64,000 nt of DNA from Paramacrobiotus metropolitanus (GCF_019649055.1 NW_026570506.1:1-64000), one strand, 5' to 3'. Positions 33,715 through 44,911 are shown, counted from the stretch's first letter. Program-made: numbers and translations. Notes: generated by a model not told the origin, from the sequence alone.

Positions 33715-34740
33715 GTTTAACGTCATTCTCTTTCCATATTTTCGTCCTTTACATTCTTCACTACGCTTGTGTTTACTGCAAACAAATGTTGCTGGGTTAT
33801 GGTGTTCACTACTGATATACAGTATGCGCTTTCACTTACATAAAATTAATGCGCAGTAAGAATGCAAATATACTAATTTCCTCACAATACTGTAATTATT
33901 CTTATATACGTAAACTTTAAAAATATACGAATCAATTTTAATTTTATTGCAGATAGTTGAATTAGATATCGGACCAGCGTGTATTATCATCGGATACACA
34001 CGAGGAAACTGAATCTTTTTTTCAGGTGCATCCGATGAGGGTACATGTATCTATTGCAGATAATGTAATTTGGTTTTGGACCAGCGTGTACCTTCATCGG
34101 ATGCACTCGAGGAAGATGAATGCGTTTTCTTTGGATACATGCAATGAAGGTGCATGTATCTTCGAAGACACCATAACAAAAACGGATTTAATTGACACCT
34201 TACTTACTGCGGTGACCTTCTTGTTCGGAACAACACGGTCATAGCATGCGCGGACGACCAAGTAAGAACTTGGTCGCCCGCGCCTATTACGATTTGGGGA
34301 AAGGACAGTCTGAGAAACCGCATCCATTAATCCGCTGATCAATTCCCAATTGGTTATCGAGGTAAAAATAGCAATTGTTTGTATTTGTGGTTACTTCCAT
34401 AAGGTACTGTAGCGATACCTGTACAACCGAAAAGCTGACTACCCAGTTATGATTCGTCGTTCTATCGCGTTATGACTTATCATTTTACCGGCTTTTTTTC
34501 TTTCTCGTGAATTTCTTGAATCCAATTTAGTATTCGCTTGCTACAGCTTGCATCGACATTTTTCCTGTTGTTTAAACCTTGCCTATAATTACAACCTGGC
34601 ACCGTTTCTTGCATTGCTCTTGTCATTAAACATACCGTGAGTTACGTTGTTGCGTTTGACCACTTGGGATGAACCTGTGTCATCCCAATCGGAGCCTCCT
34701 GTGTAATTGTCTTACGGCTTACAATCTACGAAAGTCCGCA
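33715..34740 (-). mobile_element. Unclassified 1-kb element, inverted copy of 373-1365
   Basis: This is the reverse-complement match of the element near the left edge, collinear throughout and diverged by substitutions and small indels. See that entry. The two copies bracket about 32 kb. Confidence 0.7.
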
Positions 34741-35393
34741 GATTCGAAAGGAAGCATGCAGACAAGAACTGCAAACACTCCGACAAAATTCAGTTATTAT
34801 CAATCGTTCTGTATAGTGTACGGAAGTTGAGTTGACTAAAGTAGCGCCACCATCGGCCGACGGTTACGTGAGTACTGTCGTTAATCACTAATCAAGCTTT
34901 CCGATTTGGCAGTTAAGTTAAATTAAGCAATTAAGACAGTTTGCAGTTGCCAGTTTTCAGAATGTACGAGTATCTCTACCAATGCGAACGCATGCAGAAG
35001 GCCCTTCTGTGTTCAATCCCATCTGGCGAATTTTGTCCACTTGCGACGATTTGTTTTCCAGGATTGTTCCAGAAAGTGAAGGTTTGTCTGGATACCGTTT
35101 AAAATTTATATTTCCCGAAGTTTCGCTCCTGATCTGGTAAACCAACGCGTAAGCTACAAGTATTATCCTCTGCATCCGACTAGAACTAAGGATAGGGATG
35201 CTTTTACTTAATCAATCTGATGGACGATATAAACGGAGTGAAACTGCTCTAGATTAATGCAGTTCGTTTTAAGGCCGCACTTTTCAGTGCGTGGAAATAG
35301 TATCTCCTTAGTTCAGCAACAGTCTGATTTCTTGTTCCGGCTTCGATAAAGTTAGGTTACTTTTCTATGGCAGAAATCTATCAGGAAATGGAT
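34741..35393. other. No gene seen; fragment resembling the AT-hook gene's first exon near 34815-34885
   Basis: The word GGCCGACGGTTACGTGAGTA near 34860 matches the end of the proposed exon at 40390-40485 and its donor. A minus-strand stretch at about 35000-35060 is related to sequence near 32040. Both are small undated duplicates. Confidence 0.4.
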
Positions 35394-36623
35394 AGTATTC
35401 GCAGCACTCCGCGATGAACACGACGGACCGTTTCGCTTTCGCCCTGCCATTCTGCTATATTTCGTTGTGGGCTGCGAAATGTACATTATATCCACACACG
35501 TGCCTGGAATCCTGGAAGTATCGAGTCCAGTCGCTGATCCGTACAGCCTTTTATGTTTATGTTTGTAAACATACAGCCCTTTATGTTTAGGTGACTTACC
35601 ATCCATGCTTTTAACGGAGATCCTGGAAGATCTGGACCTCCACTCACAAGCCCAAGCCATGCGGTAAATGCCGCAATGTTAATATGTTATACTGAATAGT
35701 GAAACTGGATATAGAGCCGAATGACTTTAAAGTACTCTGTAACTTTTTAGTGCGTTTTGGTTGTAACTTGTAGTTTGCGACTGCGGGCGCCGTTATGGAC
35801 CTTATTTCTCTGGATATTTAATGGAGCCCAGAGAGTTCCGTTTACTTGCAGTAAAGTTTAAAATTCGATTCTGTTGGCTGGTTTGTTTTAGCCGAAATCG
35901 CGCTTTAATGTGGATTCCCATTAACTTTGCGCAGCGAGAGGGTCTAAGAAATTTCGCTCACGCTCACTGCGAAGCACAACGGAATCCCGAAGCAAAACTG
36001 AAATTCGGTAAGTTTATTCTGCAGAGTCTGTGCAGTGTGGCGACTGATACTGGGCGATCCGCGCACTATTCAACACATCAGCGTCCTGACGGAACATGTC
36101 ACCAGTTAGCAAAGCGACGACCATAACTGTCACGTAACGTATTATAGCGATGGTGTCAAGCAAGGCGGACACTTCCGCGACGAGAAGTGTCACCATCCAA
36201 GCACGGGACCATGATTGGGAGTCAGAGCTGCACAGCTGGTGCAGGATTTCCTGGAAGTTGCGCAAATCCGCGTGCCTTTCCTGGTGCTCAAATTCTTTTC
36301 CCTGACAAGTATGGGACTAGAAAGGCGGAAATACTTCCAGCCCCACTGTGAAGGACTGATCGTCGATGCACTGCAAATGGGCCAAACGCTGTTTTATACG
36401 ATGCAATACGAAGTAATGCACTCCCAACCCAACGTCATGCCCCTTGCCAAACTGCGAATTGATATATTCATCAATGATTATCCTCTGGATTTTCAGGACA
36501 ACTGCAGTTCCGCAGCGCGGTCCGTTGTGATTGGGACGATGGTCTGCGTTCCCCGTTTAATTTGTGACTGGGAAGTCGGCTGGCGGCAGACCAGTCGGAG
36601 TTTCATGTGCCCCCGAGGGAAAG

Positions 36624-36666
36624 CATCGGTCCATGGCCCACATGTCATGTGGGCCATGGACCGATG
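36624..36666. repeat. Perfect 43-nt palindrome in the F-box copy
   Basis: Arms of 21 bp (CATCGGTCCATGGCCCACATG and its complement) flank one T. The intact gene has a single CATGGCCCACA-type block here, so one arm is an inverted duplicate that breaks the frame. Confidence 0.95.
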
Positions 36667-36766
36667 ATTTCCCCCCTCCCGCTGTGCGTTATCGCTGGTG
36701 TTTTGCTCTTGCTTACCCGGAAGAGTGGCAGATCATCCGACAATATCTCGCCAAGTAAGTTGAACC

Positions 36767-37356
36767 CGGCACAGAACAGTATAAATATCAACCGCTTATG
36801 ACAGCGGCCTAGCTTAGAAAGTATTATGACAACCCCACATAGAACTGTACGTTTTGATATACAAGGTTGCCCCGTAATTTCTTTTGCACCAACACAGCGA
36901 TAAATACAGATTCACGGGTTACACCAAACTCCCTACTGCCACACTTACAATAATTATGATGGCACGCTAAACTACAGTAGTTACAGCTCTACATGCATTT
37001 AGTATGACTGATGCAAGCTAAATATCCATCGGAATTATAAACTATCAATATAATTTATATAGCATTAACCTTTCTCCTTTTATAAATAATTTAAATACCG
37101 AAAGGAGCAGAATTATCATTGTGGTAAGCGAAGCGAAGTGCACTCGTTCATCTCTGCAGACTTCGCACTGCATACGTGCTGTTGGTACCTTATTGTTAGC
37201 ATTTACGGGAAAAGCTTATATTTCCTCCAAACTCTTGGTTAGGTCTTTAATAGGCAATAGCCACCACGATAACAATGACTGCAAGCGCCGGTACACTACT
37301 TAATAGTTAAAATTTAAACATTAAAAAAACAACCAAAATCTCTATCTTCTCTTGGG
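36767..37356. other. No feature recognised
   Basis: Intron-like sequence of the degraded F-box copy between its C-terminal piece and the LINE. No exon or repeat was supported. Confidence 0.4.
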
Positions 37357-38160
37357 TTAAAAGGTAACGTGCTCAAAACAGCCGTAGCATTTCCTTTTAC
37401 AACGGCGAGTAAAGCGCTGCTTAATGAAAGCAGTAGAACGCGCTTCTCCAGTTAAGTCTCGAATTTTACGGCCCATGAAATGCAACAGTTCACTGAAAGC
37501 GGGGCCAAATACTCCCAACGTCTCAATCACTAAAGGATAAAAAAAGTTTCCATTTTCCACAAACGAATATGTCCGGCGCTTGGCATTTTCTGCGAGCTGA
37601 GCCACGTATCCAGTTTTCTTCGAGCTGCCGGTGACATGAGAGCCTGCGACCGTGCACACCAACTGGTTACGTCCCACACCAGTGGTTTCCCTTGGCGGAC
37701 TGGAATCAGCGTAATCCCGTCGGGCCTTTTTCCGTCCTTACTCGATAAGCCGGTCGGTTCCAGTTGACAGGGAAAACCGGCACTTTCACAACAATTCTTA
37801 GCAATACTGTTCATTTCCTGGTGCCGCGCCCATCGTCCTTTGGTTGACTTATTGCAGGATAACCCGTGGTGTCCGTTAGTTTCCACTTGCTTACCGCATG
37901 CAATACAGTTGTGCGCCACTACCACTGGCAATCCAAACCGCAATGCGACACCGATTCGGCATCGTCGTCTCTAAGGAATGTTCCCAGACATGGAGCGGGC
38001 AACGCATTCAACCAGGCTCCAGAGTCTTTGTTTAGTGCAGCCAGCAAGACAGCCCTGTTACGTTCGTTTCCTTCTGTACTCGACATCAACATGGAAATGT
38101 CCCGCTCAATCATTGGCGTATCCCACGCGTATTGAAACTTCCGAATAAGATCTGCTGGGG
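37357..38160 (-). mobile_element. LINE 3' part with CCHC finger and endonuclease
   Basis: The minus strand reads, with frame changes, FQYAWDTPMIERDI, RAVLLAALNKDSGAWLNALP, LRFGLPVVVAHNC, then IACGKQVETNGHHGLSC, ARHQEMNSIAKN, KRPDGITLIPVRQGKPLVWD and ETLGVFGPAFSELL. This is the connector, finger and restriction-like endonuclease of an R2-type LINE. It is 5'-truncated with a few frame breaks and closest to the 18930-19760 copy. It lies antisense within the degraded F-box gene. Confidence 0.82.
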
Positions 38161-38558
38161 TTGGTTAGGTTACTTAGGTGTATAACATCTGGTTTCTGTT
38201 TATCCGGTACATAGTTTGTTTATACCACGGGTTTATGTTTATGCAGCGAATCTTCATTTTCAAGTTTATGCAAAAAGCTTTATATGTGGACCAGTGGTAT
38301 ATGCCTAACCCAAACTCTTTCTCTGTGCGATTTCAGAGCGTATTATTCAGGACACCCCCGGTTTCCCCACAATTTTGTGGGATAAACGTAGCACTATCTG
38401 TAGCACACCCAGACGAAACCGGAATTGCAGGACGCTCGGTTAACATGGTGGTTTCTCTTTCTGCAGGTACAACGGATTTTGGTCGGATGACAGTCCGCGC
38501 GCGTGGAACGATGTTGACTTGCGAAAGATGGACATTGGTCAACTCAGCAAGCTAGCTT

Positions 38559-38620
38559 TATGGGGAATCTATGAGCTCTGTGAAACACTAAGTGCTTCGA
38601 AAAGCTCATAGGTTCCCCAT
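38559..38620. repeat. Inverted duplication at the end of the last F-box-family exon
   Basis: TATGGGGAATCTATGAGCT (38559-38577), which codes LWGIYEL, is followed after 25 nt by its diverged complement AGCTCATAGGTTCCCCAT (38603-38620). Part of the exon has been copied in reverse. Confidence 0.85.
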
Positions 38621-38745
38621 TCATAAGCAGCAATCAAGCTTCACTTCGAAACACTTATTCATAAGCAGCAATCGAGCTTATGTACAAATCCAAAACAGCT
38701 CAAAAATACTGCACGCGCCTGTTGTGCGTCTGTTACTGGGATCCC

Positions 38746-39646
38746 AAAACTTGGATTACATAAGTTAAGATTGCATAAGTTGGATTACTTAACGTGGATT
38801 ACTTAACTTGGATAACCTGGATTTCCTAAAGTGGACTACTTATTTTGGGGCTTGGATTACGTTTACTTATACTGTTTTCTCGTGCTTATTTTTTTGTTCT
38901 TCTCAGATTATTCTTGGGGTTCTTATAATTCATAAATTTTTTTTAATTTTTTAGGTTTATTTTTTTCTATCCTAAGAAACTTAAGAAAACCTAAGAAACG
39001 AAGAATTATAAGAACCTTAAGAATATTCTGAGAATAGCTAAAGAATAAGCGCGAGAAAACAGTTGGAAAAAACATAATCCAAGCCTCAAAATAAGTACTT
39101 CGAATACTGCCTTATATGGGCTCCCCTTGTATTACTCTCCCTTATCTGGGCTCCCGGCTAGTTAGCAGTACCCGTCAAATTATACTTATCGGATTTATAG
39201 CACTACCCTGGTCCCTTACCTACTTCTCTCAACCGGATTACCAGTGAGCAAACCAAAGAATTCCGAAATTGCACATCCGAATTATATTTTTATATATTAT
39301 TTATATATATTTCTCATTAATTTCAACCGGATTTGCCACTGAACAAACTGAAAAATGTCGAAATTTCATATCAGATTATTATTTTTTATTATCAAATACG
39401 TACTTTAAATTAAACAAAATTTCCAGTCAGTCATAACATTGATAACAGCTGCGACAGTGTGAGTAATAATGTTACCGCCCATGTAGAGGTTTGCCCATAT
39501 TGCTCGGGAGCCCAGATAAGGGATAGTAATATAAGGGGAGCCCATATAAGGCAGTAATCGAAGTAGTCCAATTTAGGAAATCCAAGTTGCTCACGTTCAG
39601 TATTCCGACTTATGTGATCCAAGTTAAGGGATCCAAGTCCAAGTTT
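38746..39646. mobile_element. Foldback element with GGATTACTTAA arms and CCTAAGAAA core
   Basis: The left arm (38746-38870) is built of CTTGGATTACTTAA units. The right arm reads the inverse (ATCCAAGTTAAGGGATCCAAG) and ends at about 39646. The core at about 38970-39060 has AAGAAACC and AAGAAAACC units. A second inverted-repeat element (39103-39552) is nested in the right arm. The arm motif differs from the CTTGGACT family although the core is shared. Confidence 0.75.
39103..39552. mobile_element. Nested inverted-repeat element of about 450 bp
   Basis: The ends CGAATACTGCCTTATATGGG and its inverse CCCATATAAGGCAGTAATCG extend as arms of about 55-60 bp through CCTTATCTGGGCTCCCG. The sequence AAGTA occurs just outside both ends. 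The interrupted foldback arm resumes at GTCCAATTTAGG. Confidence 0.75.
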
Positions 39647-39655
39647 CAATTAAAC

Positions 39656-40389
39656 ACCGAGATTACTGCAGATGGCAGTAGAGGAGATCCAAAGACGTTG
39701 AATTTATCCGTTGAGACGATGACTTTGCCAGAAAAACAGCCGGGATAAGTCATTAGCGGCCCGTCGGCCGATATTTATTGTGCCCAAAGCACAATCGCAG
39801 ACACAGTTCGTATTTTGCAATGTTGACGGTAAGGCATAGATGCAGAGCTTCGGGAATTAGCAGTTGAATTTTTTCAGTCAGCTGAAGGAAAAGCCTCCTA
39901 ATGTCCCGTCGTCGATGTCTGTACCAGGAGTCTTGGGTGATTCCAACTCAGGGCGCGGCGCGCGTGAATGTTTCCTAATAAATGCTTGAAGACTGCATAA
40001 AGGAATAGGTCCAAGACCTTCAGTACGGTTTACGGATGATATTGGCGGAATTGTTTTAAAAAATTGCCACATCTTAACGACAAAAACTCACCACATGACC
40101 AATGTGTGCACATCCGATGCCGAGCGTACAGATACAGTGGGTGCATATTTTCAGGTCGTATGATACGTATCGCAAAATTAGGCAGTGAAAACAGCTCTTT
40201 TTTGCTCTGCGTATCTAAAAAATGGAAGTTTTGCGTGTAGCATATGCACGACTTTTAAATACCTTTCCAAACCATTATTGGAGCAAAAGATTTCCGCAAT
40301 AAAACTAGTAAGCCAAGCAAACAACTGCGTTTAACCAACAAAACATCAGAAAAAACATCGGTTTGTCAAAACTTACAAATTGCTGTACG
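39656..40389. other. No gene firmly supported; possible small exon at about 39884-39990
   Basis: After TTTTTTCAGTCAG the plus strand is open for about 36 codons (LKEKPPNVPSSMSVPGVLGD), ending at TGA. It could be an exon, but nothing joins to it. The rest is the 5' flank of the AT-hook gene. Confidence 0.3.
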
Positions 40390-41273
40390 ATGGATATACA
40401 GGAGTTTGTAAGAGAATGCTTCATTTACTCACCGGAAGCGGAAGTCGACCCGACTAGGTCGCCACCCCCGGCCGACGGTTATGTGGTAAGTGTCGGTATG
40501 TAGTCATTCTCTCAGGTTGCAGGGTAAATTTTTGGTCTACATCCGTTTGTCTGCAAGAATTCTTACGAAAATCAGCTTAAACCAGTACTAACTTCTTCAT
40601 GTCGAAGGCCTGCTGTGCGCTCTGCATTTTGCTTTGCTAGCTACTCCTACACTCAGTTCCCGGAAATAAATCGAACATTTATACTCTGAAAATAAATTTC
40701 GGAGTGAGGTTGTCCGGGGTTCCATAAGAGTCAGAAATGGCATCTCCCGTGGATTTAGCGCGCTGGTCGACGAAAGTGTCATTCGATACGGGAAGTCCTG
40801 CTCCGCCGGCAAAGCGTCGTCACCGTCGTGGACGTCCACGGAAGGATCCGCGTCATCAGCAGACGATAGCGCTAGTTCCCAGCAAATCTGATACGCCCGA
40901 TCCAGAGGATGATTGGGTGACCGAAATGCCTGGCGAGGCCTCGAATATACCGCCGCCCATGAGCCGTGGACGGTCGCGGCAGGATCGGACCGTGGCGCAT
41001 CTTGGAACCAGTGATAAATGCATGGTAAGGAGGGAAAGGAGATCGAGGGCTGATCGAGGGAAAGGAGAACGTCGGGGCGTCTCACGGGCATCCGGTTCAA
41101 ATATAAAATCGAAGAAACCTCGTTTTAAGGGCGCCTGGGAGGTGAAGGAGCTGCTGGGGGAAAAGCGGTTTGAAGATGATGATGAGGACTGGGAAACGGA
41201 ACTGGGTTATCAATTCACGAAGGAGGAGAAAATGTTCATGCTCAGTGCGTCCGCCAGATCGGGAGGTTCGTGA
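40390..41273 (+). CDS. Small basic AT-hook protein (two proposed exons)
   Basis: Exon 1 (40390-40485) starts MDIQEFVRECFIYSPEAEVD and ends phase 0 at GTG|GTAAGT. Exon 2 from 40731 joins in frame (SEMASPVDLARW) and runs to TGA at 41273, about 212 residues in all. KRRHRRGRPRKDP contains the RGRP core of an AT-hook. The rest is rich in Arg, Ser, Pro and acidic runs (FEDDDEDWETE), so it is largely disordered. DNA binding in the nucleus is inference from the hook. The acceptor is poor in pyrimidines, so ATG 40737 as the sole start is the alternative. A strong internal donor (ATG|GTAAGG near 41024) suggests further splicing. Confidence 0.5.
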
Positions 41274-41283
41274 AACGTGTGTC

Positions 41284-42438
41284 TTCATTTGTCCGAACCA
41301 GCTTTCAATCATTTTTTTCAAATTTTAAGATGAATTTCTAAAATTTTAAAAATTAATTAAAATTTGAAAAAAAATGGTTGAAAGCTGGTTCGGTACCAAA
41401 ACGATATTCATAGTAATGTGTGTTTTTGTGCAGTATTTGAAAAGCATCGGTTCATAAGGAGACTTTTGGTACACCTCCGCGCGTTTAAACGTTTGGAATT
41501 TTATTTCACTAATGGCTCCCGAACCCGATGTTGCGCGCACATTCGGTTTTTTCGCCTATGTATACGAAACCTTTGGCTCCAAAATATCATAAGGGGAAGG
41601 CTCCGCACACCACGTTTCACCACCAAAGTCTCCGCACACCACGAAACACCACCGCCAGGCTCCGCACACCACTTTTTATTATTTTTGAATTTTTTTTCAA
41701 AAACCACCGAAATCTCCTGACACCACCAAGGGCAGAGTGCACACCACCACAGTCTCAGCACACCACTATTAACAACAAAATTGATTAATTGTTATTAATT
41801 GGTATTTTTTGATACAACTCGTCTGCCTTCCGTTATAGTTTGCGAATTTTTCGGTTTTGCAGACTTGCCGAACTCAAGCTTTTTTCGTTTGCGCGTGGTT
41901 GCCTGCTTTCGCAACCACCTGTGTTTTGCTGTGCTTGCCTACTAAAGAAGTGCTTACTTACTTTATGGTTTATGCTGTGCTTACTTACTTGCATTACGCA
42001 TGCTGTATAGTATAGATTTGCCTTGCACTATATTGAAAAACCCAAAACATTGTAATATAGATACAACATATTTTAAGAAAAGTTTAACCTTCTGTACACA
42101 CACGAAAAATACAACATAACTCATATTAGTCGTATATACGACCGACCACCGCATATCTTCGAAACTACGAGTATAATGTGGTGTCCCGAGACTGCCGACG
42201 ATTTTAATAAAAAAATGGTGGCGTAAAAATGGTGGCCCGAGACAAAACGTGGTGCGAATAGTGGTGGGCGGAGCCTGGTGGTGGTGAAAGGTGGTGTGCG
42301 GAGACTTTGGTGGTAAAACGTGGTGTGCGCAGCTTTCTCCATATCATAAAGCAATGCAAAAAAAGGTTTTGGAGTGCGCGACAGGGAAAGTTGCCGTGGA
42401 TGTGCCCGAATTTGGCACTATGTACCGGGCCAAATCCC
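41284..42438. mobile_element. MITE-A copy split by another element
   Basis: The AT-rich centre and right half of MITE-A are present, ending GTACCGGGCCAAATCCC before TTAA at 42439. The left end is deleted. A 748-bp inverted-repeat element (41593-42340) is inserted near the word ATATCATAA, which is duplicated. Confidence 0.8.
41593..42340. mobile_element. Inverted-repeat DNA element with 9-bp target duplication
   Basis: ATATCATAA lies at 41584-41592 and 42341-42349. The termini are GGGGAAGGCTCCGCACACCA and the inverse of GGAGAAAGCTGCGCACACCA. The arms continue with CACCACCAAAGTCTCCGCAC and are about 80-100 bp. It has no transposase. A 9-bp duplication and long arms fit a Mutator-like miniature element, which is inference. 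Confidence 0.85.
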
Positions 42439-42442
42439 TTAA

Positions 42443-43119
42443 GGGAAGTGACCCGGTACATGGTACCAAACTCATGTACATGCACGAAAACTTTCACTGT
42501 CGCGCACTCACAAACACATCTTTGTTTCGTTTTATGACATTTTGTAGCCAGGTGATTTAATTTAAGTGGAGTGGAAGCCGTTTGTGCGCGCAAGATCCGG
42601 TCCGGGGGTTATGGCAATTCAATAATTTCAGAAAGTTTAAATGCATTCAGGTGTACCAAAAGTCTCATTATGGACCAATCTTCTTTAAACTTTATACATA
42701 AACGCACGCAAGCATGAAAATCATTTGTACGCCGAACCAGAATTGCACCATCTTTTCAAATTTTAAAACAAATTTCAAAAATGTTAGATATCTTAAAATG
42801 TGAAAACACTGTCAGAACTGTGGTTTCGTTTAAAATAGTCTTCCTGCATACTGCGACGTATGCGCGTTTACATGCAAAATCTATTGGAGATCCGTTCATA
42901 ATAAGACTGTTGATACATCTGAATGTATTTAATCTTTTGGAATTTTCTAACAGCTATTACTCTCGAACCGCATGCTGCGCGCACAAACGGTTTTCGCACC
43001 AGCGTATACAAATCAACTGGCTACAAAATGTGAAAAAACGAAACACAAATAGGTTTGGAAGTACGCAAAGTGAAAGTTTCCGCGCATGTGCTGGAATTTG
43101 GTATTATGGGTCACTTCTC
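42443..43119. mobile_element. MITE-A, full-length copy
   Basis: It starts GGGAAGTGACCCGGTACATG right after TTAA (42439-42442) and ends GGGTCACTTCTC before TTAA (43120-43123). Its left TTAA is shared with the previous copy and its right TTAA with the next. Confidence 0.85.
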
Positions 43120-43123
43120 TTAA

Positions 43124-43382
43124 GGAAAATGGCCCGGTACATAGCGTCAATAATGAAATACATGCACTAAAATTTTCGCTTTCGCGCACTCCGAATCACT
43201 TTTTTGTAATACTTTATGTCATTCTAAAGCTAAATGATTTATATAAATTGTTCGGAAAACCGTTTGCACGCGCAACATCCGGTTGCCGACATAAAGTATT
43301 ACAGAAAAGTATTCGGAGTGCGTGAATGCGAAAGTTTTTGTGCATGTATCCCATTTTTGACACTATGTACCGGGCCATTTCC
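43124..43382. mobile_element. MITE-A, short copy
   Basis: Termini GGAAAATGGCCCGGTACATA and its inverse, with most of the centre deleted. The right flank is TTGA, a mutated TTAA. It abuts the preceding full-length copy. Confidence 0.82.
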
Positions 43383-43584
43383 TTGAACCAAACACCTGTG
43401 GCATCGGTGCCGCATCACATTACGTGCCAAAAGTTTTGCACGCAAGAGGAACAGGATACCAGCGAGTAGTAATCGAACTACACTTCACTTTCTTTTCGAT
43501 AAACGTTAGTGTGGCGGTAGCATTCGCATACTTTGAAGTCTACCCAAATTCCCAAATTTATTACGTATTTGAAAATTGAGTCTC

Positions 43585-43880
43585 TGCATGTAAGTTTTAT
43601 TCGGAGTGCGCGAAAGCGAAAGTTTCAGTGTATGTATTTCATTAGTGACGCTATGTACCGGGCCATTTTCCTTAGGAGAAGTGACCCGGTACATAATACC
43701 AAATTCCAGCGCATGCGCGGAACCTTTCACTTTCGCGTACTTCCAAGCCTATTTTGTGTTTCGTTTTATTACATTTTGTAGCCAGATGATTTGTATACGC
43801 TGGTGCGAAAACCGTTGGTGCGCGCAACATGCGCTTCGAGAGTTATAGCTGTTAGAAAATTCCAAAGATTAAATATGTGT
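43585..43880. mobile_element. Two MITE-A end fragments back to back
   Basis: Right end 43585-43671 (GTACCGGGCCATTTTCC) meets left end 43676-43880 (GAGAAGTGACCCGGTACATA) at TTAG, a decayed TTAA. The rest of each element is missing. Confidence 0.75.
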
Positions 43881-44911
43881 ATTAATTTAATCATTTACGT
43901 TCCCCAACTGATTTACAGCTTTTGCTGTTAAACACCTCCTTTTTGCAGTTTCCATTCCGGCATTGTGTGCAAAGTTCAACGAAGCAACGATGCGTTATTG
44001 CACGGAAACTGGTCAATGTACCAATCAGTTATTTAAAGCGCGCGACGGTGGACATAGTTCATCCGATGAGGATTTCCCATAGTGTTTTATCCTAGTGTTC
44101 TATCTACGGATTCGAGAAACCAAAGACTATACGGGTACTAAAGAGTTTTATTCTGCTTTACTAAGCGTACAGTATTTACTTCTCAAAAATGTTGTGTACG
44201 GCTATCGTTTTTGTGTCCGCGCAGTGACATTTGTATCTTTTGCTTGTGCTGTGGTTTTTTTGTGATCCTGGCATTTTTGTCGGTTGTGCTTGTTTATTCT
44301 ACAGCTAAGGTTACTTCACACCTCGCTTAGATCCTTAGGATAATGAATTAAACTGAAAAATCGATAACGTTGTGCGGATCGATTTCCGGTTACGTGGTCA
44401 CAGTACCAGTATAAAGCCGAAACAGGGTACCCAATAAGTGTTGTATGCCGTATAGGTATTGTCGTATTGATAAGTAGACAATTAATTAATTTTTGTTAAA
44501 ATAATTTGGTTTGCAAACCTTGATATTTTCGTAATACTTATACTGTACTTTGATTTAATTTATTATCAAGGAGCCAATACCGTAAACGGATCTTTATCCG
44601 TTGAACAACAGCAAATTTGCTGCGCTAGACAAATCACCACCACTCGTTGAACGCCAGTTATACGTACTGAACGTACACAAGAGAAGCAATACGTCACAGA
44701 ATTCTGCTGTAGGCTGATGTGTACATATATCTATGTCATGCACACGGCACAGAGCAGCACGATCAGTAATACTCTCAATTATATTGCTCTACTCTAGATC
44801 ACATTCGTATCAAGGTTGAGGCGAATTAAAGTCTCCTGGAGAACATTTCTTTAAACAACTAAACAAATACTATTTTCAAAGAATTAGCAGTTCGCTGCTT
44901 AATCGCTGCGA
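43881..44911. other. 5' flank of Argonaute, no promoter motif identified
   Basis: No exon or repeat was recognised. The start codon context is GCTGCGAATGG. A 5' leader exon could lie here, but nothing decides it. Confidence 0.4.

Larger units (their letters stand above)
35394..38577 (+). pseudogene. Second F-box gene copy, degraded, opposite orientation
   Basis: Four pieces follow the order of the 22-30 kb gene. The exon 1 piece (35394-35530) reads VFAALRDEHDGPFRFRPAIL and MYIISTHVPG. The F-box piece (35593-35663) reads PSMLLTEILEDLDLHSQAQA and ends CG|GTAAAT. The C-terminal piece (about 36130-36760) reads SVTIQARDHDW, FLVLKFFSLT, GTMVCVPRLICDW and ALAYPEEWQ across frame changes. The last piece (38466-38577) follows CTGCAG and reads WNDVDLRKMDIGQLSKLALW with GIYEL. 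The exon 1 piece is much shorter than its partner, the C-terminal piece has frame shifts and a palindrome, and an antisense LINE (37357-38160) sits before the last exon. It is probably not functional. Confidence 0.75.

Noticed and set aside
43881-44911. Promoter motifs for Argonaute
   Set aside because: TATA-like words are frequent in this AT-rich sequence and none is placed convincingly.
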